Below, piece after piece: positions 48,770 through 59,011 of a stretch of 64,000 nt of DNA (its first letter is position 1; each line of letters starts with the position of its first letter). Origin of the DNA: Strigamia acuminata (lineage: Eukaryota > Arthropoda > Chilopoda > Geophilomorpha > Linotaeniidae); assembly GCA_949358305.1 (NCBI GenBank), contig OX442318.1:11638517-11702516 (forward strand). Reading direction: 5' to 3'. A program made the translations under genes and the position numbers. The notes beneath the pieces were generated by a model. That model saw only the letters and a program-made list of their open reading frames with translations, did not search any database and had not been told where the DNA came from.

Positions 48770-51700
48770 ATGAAGAAGAAGGGGTTTAACAAAGGGTTCG
48801 ATAAACCGCCACCAGTCAAAGAAATGGGTAGTGACATAGCTAACGCCCAGATCCAAGACAGGGCCAACAACGCTTTGCAGGTAATTACCGCAAACGCTGA
48901 GGCTGAGGCGGAAGAACCAAACCTACTGCTTGAAGAATTACCTCAAGTAGTCGAAGACACAGAAGAATTTCGTGTTTTCATGTGCAACGTGGCGGTCGAA
49001 TATACCAGCCGCCTATGTATGCTGCCCATGACAATAGAACGCGAAAAAATTATGGGACTGCTAGACTCGGGAGCAGATCGCTCGTTCGTTTCCGAAGACA
49101 TAGTAGCATCATTGGGTCTCACCGATAAGATAAAAGGCGTTAATAAAAATGTACGTCTAAAAACCGCCAACGGAATGGCGCGTCCAAAAGGAGTTATATT
49201 ATTGACCATGGAGTGGCTCGGAGGGGTAGAACAGCACCCTTTCCTGGTCCTGCCCACGTGCGACAGAATTTTTCTGTTGGGCTTAGACCTCATGGCGTCA
49301 ATGGAAATACAACCAAATCCAATAACGAAATCTTGGAATTATATCAGAAATGATAGAGGAAGACCCGCAATTGTCGTGCCACCAGCTCTTATCAAAGAAG
49401 CGGCCGACAAGACACAGTGGGAGAAAGGCCTAAAGAAATTCGTCCAAGACTACGATTTTAAAGCATTCGTAACAGAATTGCAACGGGACAATGTAGTGGA
49501 AACGCTTGTCGCCGACGCCGCTTTAGAATTAAACGAAGCGGCAGCCCTACGAAGGGTCCTACTTAAATATGAGGGGATCCTGTCGAAAAAACCGGGCCGA
49601 ACGAATAGGGCTATTCACGAAATTAAATTGACGGATAATAAACCTATACGAGTTGCGTATAAGGGAATGAACCCGCAAAAACGTGAAATAGTACAAAAAA
49701 TGTGCCAAGAAATGCTAGACAGTGGCATTGTCTCCGAGGCCCAGGGAGAATACGCGACGCGAGTTGTGCTCGTGATGCGCCCGGGCTCGGACCCACGCCT
49801 ATGCATTGATTACCGCCCATTAAACGCGGTGACAGAGATAGATCCCATACAGATGCCGTCTATCGAATCCATTTTGAGAGAGCTTAGCCCCTTTTCTTGG
49901 GTTACGACGATGGATCTGTCGAAGGGATACTGGCAAGTTGAGATGAGGCCAGAGGATAAGCTAAAAACAGCATTTTACTCGCCAATTGGACGGTTGATGT
50001 TCAACGTCATGCCGTTTGGTTTAGTGAATGCTCCCAGTACCTTTCAGAGACTAATCGAAAGCGTATTGGGTGATATCCTGCATCAGTTCGTGTGGGCATA
50101 CCTAGATGACATAGTTATTGCCTCTAAAACATTCGAAGAGCACATTGAGCACATCGACCAAGTGCTCACCCGGCTGGCGAAAGCTGGGTTACACGTTCAT
50201 CCGGGCAAGAGCAAGTTCTGCCGAAAGGAGCTTGCCTTCCTGGGTTATCGCATTGGAGTCAACGGTTTAGCTATTGGCCCCGAAAAAATCGATGCGATTA
50301 ATCGTTTCCCACCACCCGAGGACGTTAAAGGTGTCCAACGGTTTATGGGAATGATAAACTTCTTCGGCAGGTTGCTACCGGGTCTAGCTGAAGTGGCAGC
50401 CCCAGTTACCGACCTCCTGAAGAATGAAAACGAATTTGTATGGTCAAATGAGTGCAACATCGCATTTAATGCGATAAAGAGGATGCTGACGGAAGTCGGC
50501 GTAATGCCTCTACCCGACTTAAACCGGCCGTTCATATTACATACGGACGCCAGCAGAGTTGGGTTAGGAGCCGCGTTGCTCCAAACTCACGTGCGCGACG
50601 GAGTCGAACAAGACCTGCCGTGCATGTTTATAAGTCGCAAACTCCAAGGCGCTGAAAAAAATTACAACGCCACAGAGTTGGAGTGTTTGGCAGTTGTGTG
50701 GGCTATAAGAAAATTCAGAGATTATCTCGAATATACCAAATTCGTAGTCCACACAGATCATCAAGCGTTACAATGGCTGATGAAATTAAAAGAGCCAGCC
50801 GGTCGACTAGCCAGATGGCAGTTAGAACTGATGGCATGCGACTTGACCATTCAATACAAGCCCGGCAAATATAACGTCGTGGCTGACGCTCTATCAAGGG
50901 CACCAGTGTCAGATCCTATCGACGCTGACGATGATGGCGAGGATGATTCCCGCATCATTTACTGCCCGACGAGTTGTCACCGTTGGGATTTAAGGAAGAT
51001 AAATGAAATTCCCACCGCGTCTCCAGCAGATGTAAAATTCTGTGGATTCTGGACGCGGTTATACCAACCAGCTGCTGACAATCACCCAAATGCAAAGAAG
51101 GAATTTAAGCTAGAGCGGAGAATAAATGACCCGCTTCTAAGCGCCTTCCACGCTCATGTCGGCAGGCAAATGCGAAGCAATCCCCCGACAAGGGAGGAAA
51201 TAATTGTGCAACAAAAATTAGACAAAAAATGTCAGGACAGAGCTAGATTCGTACTGACAGGAAAATATCCGCCCAACTTAACCAGAAGGCAGAAGCGTCG
51301 TTATGCACACGAATCCATAGATTACCTATTGGATGACGGCCTTTTGGTGAAACATCACCCAAATCACCAAGATGACTTGAGTGAATCGGACACCGCAGTA
51401 AAGGTAGTAATACCTGCTTCCTTAATCGGTCGCGTGCTGTGGTTGTTACACGGGCACCCGCTTGCGAGCCATGCGGGAGTAAGCAGAACACTCTATCGTG
51501 CTACACAGCTTTTTCACTGGACAGGGATGAAAAAAGATATTGCTCTTTTTGTCCACCAATGTCAGCGATGTCAAGCGTGCAAGCCGAGGAGTAAATCACC
51601 ATTCGAAACTATTTTCTTAGGGCCTTACGCGCCTTTTGATTGTTTAAGTGTCGATGTGATGGGCCCAAAACCCGTTACGGGAAATAAAAATGCGTACATT

Positions 51701-52840
51701 ATCGTTATAATGGACGTGGCGACTCGTTGGCCCGAGTTGTACGCCGTCGCTAGACCTTCAGCAGAAAAAATCGTTGAATGTATCTACGACGTAGCGTTAC
51801 GTTACGGATTTCCACGTAAAATGATATCCGACAACGGACCCCAATTTATCTCGAAAATTTGGGGTAAGTTTTGTGAGAAATTCGGGATTGTGGCGTCACA
51901 TACTTCGACCTACAATCCCAGAACAAATCCCGTTGAGCGACTCAACAGGGACATTAAATATGCACTAAGCATATTCACTGACATCCACAATAGGTGGGAT
52001 GAATACTTGAGGGAGATCGCGTTCAGCATACGAACAACAGTCTCGAGGACGAGAGATTTTTCTCCGGCCTACCTCAACTTCGCCCGGGAGCTACGAGTGC
52101 CTTGGGACCCACGAGTGGCAGAGTCAGTAAATGTGGTGGACCCCGAGAAACCACATGAGTACGTGTATAAATTGGAGCAAACCATCTCCAACACGTACAA
52201 GCACATGATGGCGCACATTTTTAACATGCGCGACCGCATTTTACAAGATAAAAGCGGTGGAAAATTCGTGAATTTCGAGATTAATGATTTAGTGTGGAAG
52301 GACACACACATCCTCTCAAATGCAGCGAGAGGAATCACCGCCAGCTTGGCCGACAAAAGAGACGGTCCGTATGTGATCATCGGCAAGCATGGCGGTAACG
52401 CGTATAAATTACGTAAGCTCGAGGACAATACCGAGCACAAATCGATCCAGGTACGAGAGTTAACTCCGTACATTCCGGAATTCCCGCAAGAAATGTGGGC
52501 CAAGGGCCAAGTCAAGTCAAAAACTGACGGCCAAATCGTCGATATGTTCGCTGGCGAGTCGGAAAAAGCACCGCCAAGTGACAACGAGGAGTATTTCGAC
52601 GCCCCTTCACCACCGGTAAACGAGATAGTTGAATCCGTTCCGGATCCAATTTTGGTCGGGGGGGAAACAGGAGAAACTCCTGAAACAAACACAAAAAACA
52701 CGGATAAAAAAGAAAACAATAATGAGGAGGTACAGACACAAAAAACAACAAAAAATATCGTACCTGTCTCGACTCATCACCTGCGGCCCCGTGGAAGTAA
52801 TCCGTTTATAAAAGACGGAAAGGTCGTAGGAAAGGAGTAG
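48770..52840 (+). CDS. pol: Retrotransposon Pol polyprotein (PR-RT-RH-IN)
   Basis: 1,356 residues from the first ATG; the frame is open upstream over the end of gag, so it is probably made as a Gag-Pol fusion by -1 frameshifting. Domains in order are an aspartic protease (LLDSGADRSFVSEDI), reverse transcriptase (LCIDYRPLNAVTE, MPFGLVNAPSTFQRL, catalytic YLDDIVIA), RNase H (ILHTDASRVGLGAAL, HTDHQALQWL, VADALSRAP), an integrase HHCC zinc domain (HPLASHAGVSRTL then CQRCQAC), and the integrase core with SVDVMGP, SDNGPQF and NPVERLNRD supplying D, D and E. The C-terminal tail (residues about 1255-1356) is acidic and unassigned. No stop or frameshift interrupts it. Confidence 0.96.
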   Translation: MKKKGFNKGFDKPPPVKEMGSDIANAQIQDRANNALQVITANAEAEAEEPNLLLEELPQVVEDTEEFRVFMCNVAVEYTSRLCMLPMTIEREKIMGLLDSGADRSFVSEDIVASLGLTDKIKGVNKNVRLKTANGMARPKGVILLTMEWLGGVEQHPFLVLPTCDRIFLLGLDLMASMEIQPNPITKSWNYIRNDRGRPAIVVPPALIKEAADKTQWEKGLKKFVQDYDFKAFVTELQRDNVVETLVADAALELNEAAALRRVLLKYEGILSKKPGRTNRAIHEIKLTDNKPIRVAYKGMNPQKREIVQKMCQEMLDSGIVSEAQGEYATRVVLVMRPGSDPRLCIDYRPLNAVTEIDPIQMPSIESILRELSPFSWVTTMDLSKGYWQVEMRPEDKLKTAFYSPIGRLMFNVMPFGLVNAPSTFQRLIESVLGDILHQFVWAYLDDIVIASKTFEEHIEHIDQVLTRLAKAGLHVHPGKSKFCRKELAFLGYRIGVNGLAIGPEKIDAINRFPPPEDVKGVQRFMGMINFFGRLLPGLAEVAAPVTDLLKNENEFVWSNECNIAFNAIKRMLTEVGVMPLPDLNRPFILHTDASRVGLGAALLQTHVRDGVEQDLPCMFISRKLQGAEKNYNATELECLAVVWAIRKFRDYLEYTKFVVHTDHQALQWLMKLKEPAGRLARWQLELMACDLTIQYKPGKYNVVADALSRAPVSDPIDADDDGEDDSRIIYCPTSCHRWDLRKINEIPTASPADVKFCGFWTRLYQPAADNHPNAKKEFKLERRINDPLLSAFHAHVGRQMRSNPPTREEIIVQQKLDKKCQDRARFVLTGKYPPNLTRRQKRRYAHESIDYLLDDGLLVKHHPNHQDDLSESDTAVKVVIPASLIGRVLWLLHGHPLASHAGVSRTLYRATQLFHWTGMKKDIALFVHQCQRCQACKPRSKSPFETIFLGPYAPFDCLSVDVMGPKPVTGNKNAYIIVIMDVATRWPELYAVARPSAEKIVECIYDVALRYGFPRKMISDNGPQFISKIWGKFCEKFGIVASHTSTYNPRTNPVERLNRDIKYALSIFTDIHNRWDEYLREIAFSIRTTVSRTRDFSPAYLNFARELRVPWDPRVAESVNVVDPEKPHEYVYKLEQTISNTYKHMMAHIFNMRDRILQDKSGGKFVNFEINDLVWKDTHILSNAARGITASLADKRDGPYVIIGKHGGNAYKLRKLEDNTEHKSIQVRELTPYIPEFPQEMWAKGQVKSKTDGQIVDMFAGESEKAPPSDNEEYFDAPSPPVNEIVESVPDPILVGGETGETPETNTKNTDKKENNNEEVQTQKTTKNIVPVSTHHLRPRGSNPFIKDGKVVGKE

Positions 52841-54052
52841 AAAACGTTACGAGTCGATGGCGACGCTGAAAAACAAAAAAATTGACCGATCGACAGCGCT
52901 AGCCATCAAAATCCGAGACTCTGAAAATTTCGCTAAGTCCAACAAAGCGGATATCGGTCGAATTCGCGTCACGAGATGGCGTGGAAACGCGGGACCCGTA
53001 GCAAAATTATCGGCACGGGTCGGATACCGCGTGCAAAAGACCCCGTAGCAGCGATCGCGCACGGGCGTAGAAACAAAGGAGCCCCGTAGCGTAACATGCG
53101 CACGGGCTGTTGCGCACAGTCATAAACACCTGGTTCTGGAGTAAAATTACCCAGAACCCACCACGATTGCCTCGTTTTCACCCGGACTTCCGCTAAAATC
53201 AGCTGATCGTCGTCCGCACGTGATACACAGCGAGTGCATTTTTAACCAAGTTTTTGATCCATTTTACGAGAAGTTTTCAAGTTTTTTAATCGTGGTCTGA
53301 CTGAACGCGCAATCCTCACGATGGATGAGGAAGGAGGGGACGAGGAAATGCTTGAAATACAGCATCATGACGAGAATTGGGACCCGGACATAAACGTAGT
53401 TCCACCCGATCAGGTAGTAGTCGGCATCGCCGCACGAGATTTAGCTCCGTGCGGTCGAATTAAAGATACACTTGACTAATACTTGACATGAACGCTCTGC
53501 GTTCGAAATAGTGTATAATTATTATACTAATATCCACGATCGCGAGAGCGATTGTATTTTCTCCTATTATTTGTCTTCAAGGACGCGATAGCAGACAAAC
53601 TGTCGCCTCGCTCCTTGAAGATGACTCACGACAATTGACACGAACGAGACAAAGGAAACGAGCTTTCTTTTTATATTCCAGAAATGGGAATAATTTATTG
53701 GATGGATTTTGAAAGAATTTATAGAACGTTGTTTCTATTTTTATTTGCTATTTTATTTGCGAATTTTTTCCCGATGACACTAATTTATTATAGATTCGTT
53801 TTTTAACTCGACTTTAACTCCGAATTTTTGGAGTTATTATTAGACAAATTTATTTCTTTACAAGTTAATTCACGACAAGAACATTTGTTTACATGTTCTA
53901 AAATTGTTATTGGAGATTTTCACGAACGATTTCGCGAATTTATTGGTTTAAATACAAATTTACAGTTTAATTTTAAATTAAGCAATCCGAAGAAAAATTT
54001 CCGGATTAATACGCTCGATTCCGTCTCGTGGTTATCATTGGACGTGAACCAG
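52841..54052 (+). other. Retrotransposon region between pol and ORF3
   Basis: Holds GC-rich sequence with CACGGG repeats (52980-53110), a small ORF (53321-53479), an AT palindrome near 53505-53530 and a strong hairpin at 53574-53621. A GAATTTTT-rich stretch from 53650 leads into ORF3, whose frame is open back to about 53828 without an ATG. Confidence 0.6.
53321..53479 (+). CDS. Small acidic ORF in the retrotransposon
   Basis: 52 codons from ATG to TAA, very acidic at the start (MDEEGGDEEMLEIQHHDENW). No family recognised. It lies after pol and before ORF3. It could be the N-terminal exon of a spliced ORF3 message or an upstream ORF, or may be non-coding. Confidence 0.35.
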   Translation: MDEEGGDEEMLEIQHHDENWDPDINVVPPDQVVVGIAARDLAPCGRIKDTLD

Positions 54053-57000
54053 ATGTGCCAAGAAGACTCTTTTCTTCCTGACAAGGACGAATCAATGAAC
54101 AGGAATAGGACTCGACGAGCGGTCGCACGTTTCAGCGACGTTCCTCGAGCCCACCCCCTATTTATCTCCGTGTTATTGGCGATTTCATTAATTATTTTGT
54201 TTCCATCATTGCAGATGGAGCTCCGAGACACATGGGGAGCGCTCAGCCCCGCATGCATAGTGCGAGCGGGCATATATCGAGGCGTACTGCCCGATTTTCT
54301 GCGCCGCTGCTTTGGCGAAGATGCGAAGCCATACCGCCTGCGCGTATTATTTTCGCGCGCCCTCGCCAAGCGTTGGGTTAACGATTGTACACTCCTGGAC
54401 GCGTTCCCGGAGTCGGTGCGAAACGTCGTCGCTGCAGAGCTCGCTCGCATCGATGACCCGAAGTCACCAATCTTCCACCCGGCCCTGTCGAGCCAATACT
54501 CCGGCAGGCCGGCGGAGGAGCATGTGTTGTTCGCGTGGCAAGCGGCCGAGACCGAGGAGGCCCGCGAAGAAGTGTATCAACACTACCGCCAGCAGCTAAT
54601 CGACACTGCGCCGGCGGTTGCAGAGCGGATTTTGCAAGACGACGGAATGAGCACCGCCGATATACATCTGTGGTGCGAGCAGATTCGGCAGGGAGAAGTT
54701 ACGCCACAGTGGCGACCGAGAATGGGGATTCTCACGTCACAAGCTGAAATGTGGCAACTCCACTATTTGGGAATTCTCGGCCCCAAATATAATTTCCCAA
54801 GGAAGCGCAAGCGCTCCAAGGGAACCGGGGGCAGCGAATCGCGCTCCCCGGGACGGTCGAAGAAACAGTGCGTCGAACAGCACTCGACCGTCAACGATGG
54901 AGCGGGAACGTCAGCGCAGCCACCGCGCGACCCCGCGAATTACACCAGACCAAGGGTGTTCGTCAACCGTCAGATGAAAGACGGTAAAGAGACTCGAGAA
55001 GTCTGGATTTCGGGTGACGAAGAGCGAGTCTCTCGTCCCCGTGTCGGCAGACATCCGCTAACTCATCGTGAGCAGCGGAAACGAGACCGCAAAGAGCGGT
55101 ATTTCGCTCGCTGCGAGGCGCGAGGAATTCCCCTTCCCGAACACGCTCTCAAAGCAATCGAAGCGAAGGAAGCGAGAGAGGCACGATCGAAGTCGAGTGG
55201 CCGATCTTCCGGGGAGCGTCGCGTCCTAGCGCCAGACACGCGGGACCTTCGCGAGATCATCACCCAGATGAAACGCAAGAAATTGTCTCGTTTCGACCCC
55301 GCGATGCAGTTCGCTCGCAAGATGGGCGTCGTCGAGCATGGTACCGTGATTCCACACGAAGTGGCACGGTGGTTAAGCGAATATGTCAATTCGCGACCGC
55401 GTGTAGAAAACGCGCCTACGGCCGTCGTTCCACCGACGAGTACTGTAAGCCAGCTCCCGGCACTCCAAGTCACGCCGACTGGAGTGCAAGCGACGCTGCC
55501 ACCGCCAACACAACAGTCTTTGACGTTGCTGTTGCCGACGCAGTCATCAACGTCGCAACCGTTGCCAGCACAGCAGTCCCTGACGCTGCCGCCGCCGACA
55601 CAGCCGCTGCCGCCGCCGACGCAGCCCCCGCCGCCGCCGCCGCCGATGCCGGGTTCGAGCACTACGCCGAACTTGGCCGTCGACGACTCGGTGATGTTGC
55701 CCGTTCACCAGAGCATTGCGCGGGAATGCCATAACGCCCGATTCGGAGAATATTACCCGAGCAAGGCAAGACACGACCGCACCGCGATGTGGTATGAACA
55801 GCGTGACGAAAACGCACGGCTGGCTCGAGAAGCAGCCAATCCATCGATCGAAGAGCTCTTGGCCTTCGCATTTGTGATGGAGGACCCGAGGGCCGCCGCC
55901 GCTGCTCTGCAGGGCGCCGACGTCACTCAGCGCCATTTCATCGAGTGGGGGATTTCGATGATGCGGCACCACTCGCGCGCGTTCACTGCAGATCCTGATC
56001 GCAGCAACCCTGTAAATCGGCGCAGTCTACAGCTGGCTTTGACGAAAATCATGGTCCAGTTATTGACCCCCTCGCTCTTTGGGGTCGGACGACAGGCGAT
56101 GGCCTGTTGGTCCGTAGTAGACAGAGAGGGTGTGCAGATACCTCGCGCACTCGTTGGAGAATGGAGCGCCATTCTCCCCAACCCGGCGATGACTCGCTTC
56201 GAGCTGACCCGGGACGTGGTGAACCCCGAATGGGAGGGGTATAAGTTGCGGAGCATGGCCTTCCGCCACGCCGTTACCACGTGGGAGCCAACACCGTCAG
56301 CGCAGTCACACGCAATGATGGTCACGAGTGAAGAGCCGATGGAGAGCGACGCCGCCTCTTCGACTGCTTCACGTGGAGCCCCAACTCCACCTCCGCCGCC
56401 GCCACCGATGCCACCAGCGGCGACGCCACAGACACCCGTCCTATCAAATGCGGCGGGTAAGCCTAGACGCCTGCTATGCCGGACGCCGCCAACGATGTCC
56501 GCCGCTCGCCAGAGCCTGACGCCTCCCGCAGCCCAAGAAGCGCAGGAAGAGACTGTCCAGCAGGCAGTGGTTTCGAAGAGCGCCAAGCCAGCGAAAGCGG
56601 CGAAGCCTCCGACAAACTACTATGAGAAGTTGTGTGACGAGTTCTCTCAGCTGTCGATGACGACGGCGACGCGCAAATTCATCCTCGCGCAGAGAGACAA
56701 GGGGAAATCGGTATTCGTTTGGCTACACAACCAGGTGCGCCAGACCACCGATTTGATCCTCCATCAGCGTTTGCTGAGGGCCCACCGTGCGCCTCGAACG
56801 GCCGCGGAGGCGAACGCGATCCGGCACACCAATTCCGGGTTTTCGGCGTTCATTCCGCGGGTTTGGCTGCATGAGAGGAGACGTGCCCCGTACGAGCCAG
56901 CCGGCGGCCACGCATTGTGCTTCATTTCCGAGCACGAGGACCCCCGCGACCAGTCTTCAGCCTTGGTTGGAGATCTGGTTTTGCCGCCCGGCGTTGTGCC

Positions 57001-57082
57001 GCCCGGCGCTGAGCCGCCCGTCCCTGGAGTGAGTTTCGCCCAGGCGATGGATCCAGCGTCGGGTCCCAGCAAGAAGGATTGA
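54053..57082 (+). CDS. Retrotransposon ORF3, large unassigned protein
   Basis: An intact frame of about 1,009 codons from the ATG at 54053 (other in-frame starts at 54095 and 54212). It is not recognised as Env, Gag or any known domain. From 54053 the protein would have a basic segment NRNRTRRAVAR then a hydrophobic LFISVLLAISLIILF, resembling a signal anchor. From 54212, directly after the splice-acceptor-like CATCATTGCAG, it would start MELRDTWGALSPAC without it. Other visible features are a basic, possibly nuclear-targeting KRKRSKG, long Arg/Glu-rich stretches, two poly-proline runs (PPPPPPPMP each) separated by about 240 residues, and an Ala/Pro-rich C-terminal third. No C-terminal membrane span is evident. 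GC content is higher than in surrounding host DNA. Confidence 0.75.
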   Translation: MCQEDSFLPDKDESMNRNRTRRAVARFSDVPRAHPLFISVLLAISLIILFPSLQMELRDTWGALSPACIVRAGIYRGVLPDFLRRCFGEDAKPYRLRVLFSRALAKRWVNDCTLLDAFPESVRNVVAAELARIDDPKSPIFHPALSSQYSGRPAEEHVLFAWQAAETEEAREEVYQHYRQQLIDTAPAVAERILQDDGMSTADIHLWCEQIRQGEVTPQWRPRMGILTSQAEMWQLHYLGILGPKYNFPRKRKRSKGTGGSESRSPGRSKKQCVEQHSTVNDGAGTSAQPPRDPANYTRPRVFVNRQMKDGKETREVWISGDEERVSRPRVGRHPLTHREQRKRDRKERYFARCEARGIPLPEHALKAIEAKEAREARSKSSGRSSGERRVLAPDTRDLREIITQMKRKKLSRFDPAMQFARKMGVVEHGTVIPHEVARWLSEYVNSRPRVENAPTAVVPPTSTVSQLPALQVTPTGVQATLPPPTQQSLTLLLPTQSSTSQPLPAQQSLTLPPPTQPLPPPTQPPPPPPPMPGSSTTPNLAVDDSVMLPVHQSIARECHNARFGEYYPSKARHDRTAMWYEQRDENARLAREAANPSIEELLAFAFVMEDPRAAAAALQGADVTQRHFIEWGISMMRHHSRAFTADPDRSNPVNRRSLQLALTKIMVQLLTPSLFGVGRQAMACWSVVDREGVQIPRALVGEWSAILPNPAMTRFELTRDVVNPEWEGYKLRSMAFRHAVTTWEPTPSAQSHAMMVTSEEPMESDAASSTASRGAPTPPPPPPPMPPAATPQTPVLSNAAGKPRRLLCRTPPTMSAARQSLTPPAAQEAQEETVQQAVVSKSAKPAKAAKPPTNYYEKLCDEFSQLSMTTATRKFILAQRDKGKSVFVWLHNQVRQTTDLILHQRLLRAHRAPRTAAEANAIRHTNSGFSAFIPRVWLHERRRAPYEPAGGHALCFISEHEDPRDQSSALVGDLVLPPGVVPPGAEPPVPGVSFAQAMDPASGPSKKD

Positions 57083-57121
57083 TCGCTCCGAACACCGGCG
57101 GTCAGAGCTGGGAGGGGGACG

Positions 57122-58117
57122 TGTGGTGACCCGACTGGGGTGGGGCACGAAGAGTTTCTCTCGTGGCCTACATACGGGTAAAGAAGGGGAGTCGCACGCG
57201 CGCCTCCCTTCCCTCAGAGCATTGACATCCAGTCAATGGACGGGCGTCTGCCCTGGGGGAGTGGGGGAGATTCGTCTTCTCCACTATTGGGTGGCTTTAG
57301 TCACCTGTCACCCCCCGCTTTGTGCAAAGGAATTCGCCTTGCACTGAGCGGGCAGAACCAACACAAAAATCAACCAAGATACACGTAAAAGCCAAACGTC
57401 CTAAAACGATCAAGCCTAAGTACAAAGACTTCAGGAGTGACCTAGGACAAGGGACTTTCAACGTGAGTACGATTGATTTGTGTTAACCTCCGCAGAGTAA
57501 CCTGCGAAACAAGATTACCACACTATTTTAGCAAGCCAGCTAGAAATAGTAAACCTACTCCAATTTAGCGAGTTGTGCAGACAAACGGTCGCACAAGCCT
57601 AAATTGCAGTAACCACGACGAGCGTTCCCGCCGCTGTGTGTATCGCCGGGAACCACCAAGCGTCTGCCGCTGTGTGATCGCCGGACACCTACAAAAAACC
57701 CTAAACCTAGACAACAGACCAGAAGTAAGACCTTTCAGGCATTCACTCGCGCCCGACCAGCGTGAGCCCGAAGGACCGAACGAGAAACGTGAGACGAGGA
57801 CGCCATTCATTGCCACGCCGGCCCAAGACGACACCACGTTGCCACGCGGACGCCATCTTGGATCCACAGCGACAAAGGACGACCTCGACCAGTTTCTCGC
57901 CAACTTCACACCCCTTTCCTTTTACCTTTTTATTCCCTTACATATTTTATTCCCTTTTAACTGTATATTCCCGTATAATAAATACATTTATTATATTTAC
58001 CTTTTACATTGTCTTGCCGTGTTACATTATTTGGGTAACCGCTTGAGTAAAGCGGTATTGCGAGATCAGAGAGTGACTCATACCACGTATCAGCGACAGA
58101 CCGAGTTGAGCGCGACA
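57122..58117 (+). repeat. 3' LTR
   Basis: 996 bp, TG...CA ends, polyadenylation signal AATAAA at 57977-57982. It is the uninterrupted counterpart of the 5' LTR. Confidence 0.97.
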
Positions 58118-58121
58118 AACA

Positions 58122-58770
58122 CATACACTTCAGAATAAAAAAGATTTGCGGTGAATTATAGGTAGGAAATTATAAAATCGTAAAACATTAATTTCAATTC
58201 CATCCTCGTCTTACCCGAATATTACGGCACCTACCGTACTATTAGTAGTTCAGGCTTGTTCAGGCTTGTTCAGGCTTGTTTTACACAAAAAACCTTTTTT
58301 TTTTAACTTTTGGATGACACTTTTACTTGTTTTGGCCTAGAAATCATTATATTTAGCAAATTATTCGACACCAAATTATTGCTGAATCAATGAATTGACA
58401 AGTTTCCTCCATGCCAATGATGATATCCTCACTTTTACCATTGTAGCAATATCGAGTGATCCAAATATGTTCAGACACTTTCCCATTCATTGGGCAAGAA
58501 ATTTTTATGTCAAATGTGGGCACGAAGTGTCACATCACTGCTTCTCAAATTCAAATATTTATTGTAACTGGAGATCTGCAAATGTTAGGAAGCGAAAACT
58601 TTGGGTTTTTACCATTTATAAAGGTTAGTTGGTCAATAAAAATGGGGTTAGACCATATTCGCACAAATCAATTGCGATGCATGCATTAGGGGCTTCATGG
58701 TGCGGTTTAGAGATGGAGAGCTGACGAGTTTGACTTTCTGAAGGCAATTGCGTACCGTGTGACTACAATG
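58122..58770. other. Spacer after the retrotransposon
   Basis: AT-rich, with three copies of CAGGCTTGTT near 58250-58280. No gene recognised. Confidence 0.4.
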
Positions 58771-58773
58771 ACT

Positions 58774-59011
58774 GGGGGACAGACGGAACATTGCCGCAGA
58801 TGTGCCCCAAGCGTCCGTGGTGCAGTTGGAACCAACAGATTCCACCTGTCTCCTGTTCTGTGCACACAAGTGCAATGTTGTGTACAGGTGTGGGCACACT
58901 GCATGCTCTGCCTGTGTACAAAAGGCTATTGAGGTAGATGTGTTTCTGAAATGCCATGTTTGCCGCATGGTTATAAAGAAGCGTAGCTACCTTAACAGAC
59001 TCTTCTTATAA
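58774..59011 (+). CDS. RING-finger-like C-terminal ORF (exon or gene fragment)
   Basis: The frame opens at about 58774 and ends at TAA 59009-59011; no ATG is at its start, so it is an exon end or a fragment. It reads CLLFC, AHKCNVVYRCGHTACSAC and LKCHVCRMVIKKRSYL, giving a C-x-H-x2-C-x2-C centre and a closing C-x2-C, as in C3HC4 RING ligases of the type found at the C-terminus of MIB and ankyrin-RING proteins. The first pair is spaced C-x3-C instead of the usual C-x2-C. Upstream exons were not found, so a decayed copy is possible. Confidence 0.45.

Larger units (their letters stand above)
44249..58117 (+). mobile_element. Complete Ty3/gypsy LTR retrotransposon, 13.9 kb
   Basis: Two long terminal repeats (44249-45597 and 57122-58117) begin TGTGGTGACC and end GCGACA, flanked by a 4-bp duplication AACA (44245-44248, 58118-58121). 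Between them lie gag, pol in the order protease, reverse transcriptase, RNase H, integrase (the Ty3/gypsy order), and a large third ORF. A primer-binding-site candidate TGGGGGCCTGTCCGGG starts two bases after the 5' LTR; its tRNA was not identified. A purine-rich GGGAGGGGGAC precedes the 3' LTR. All three ORFs are intact, so the copy may be active. Confidence 0.97.
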
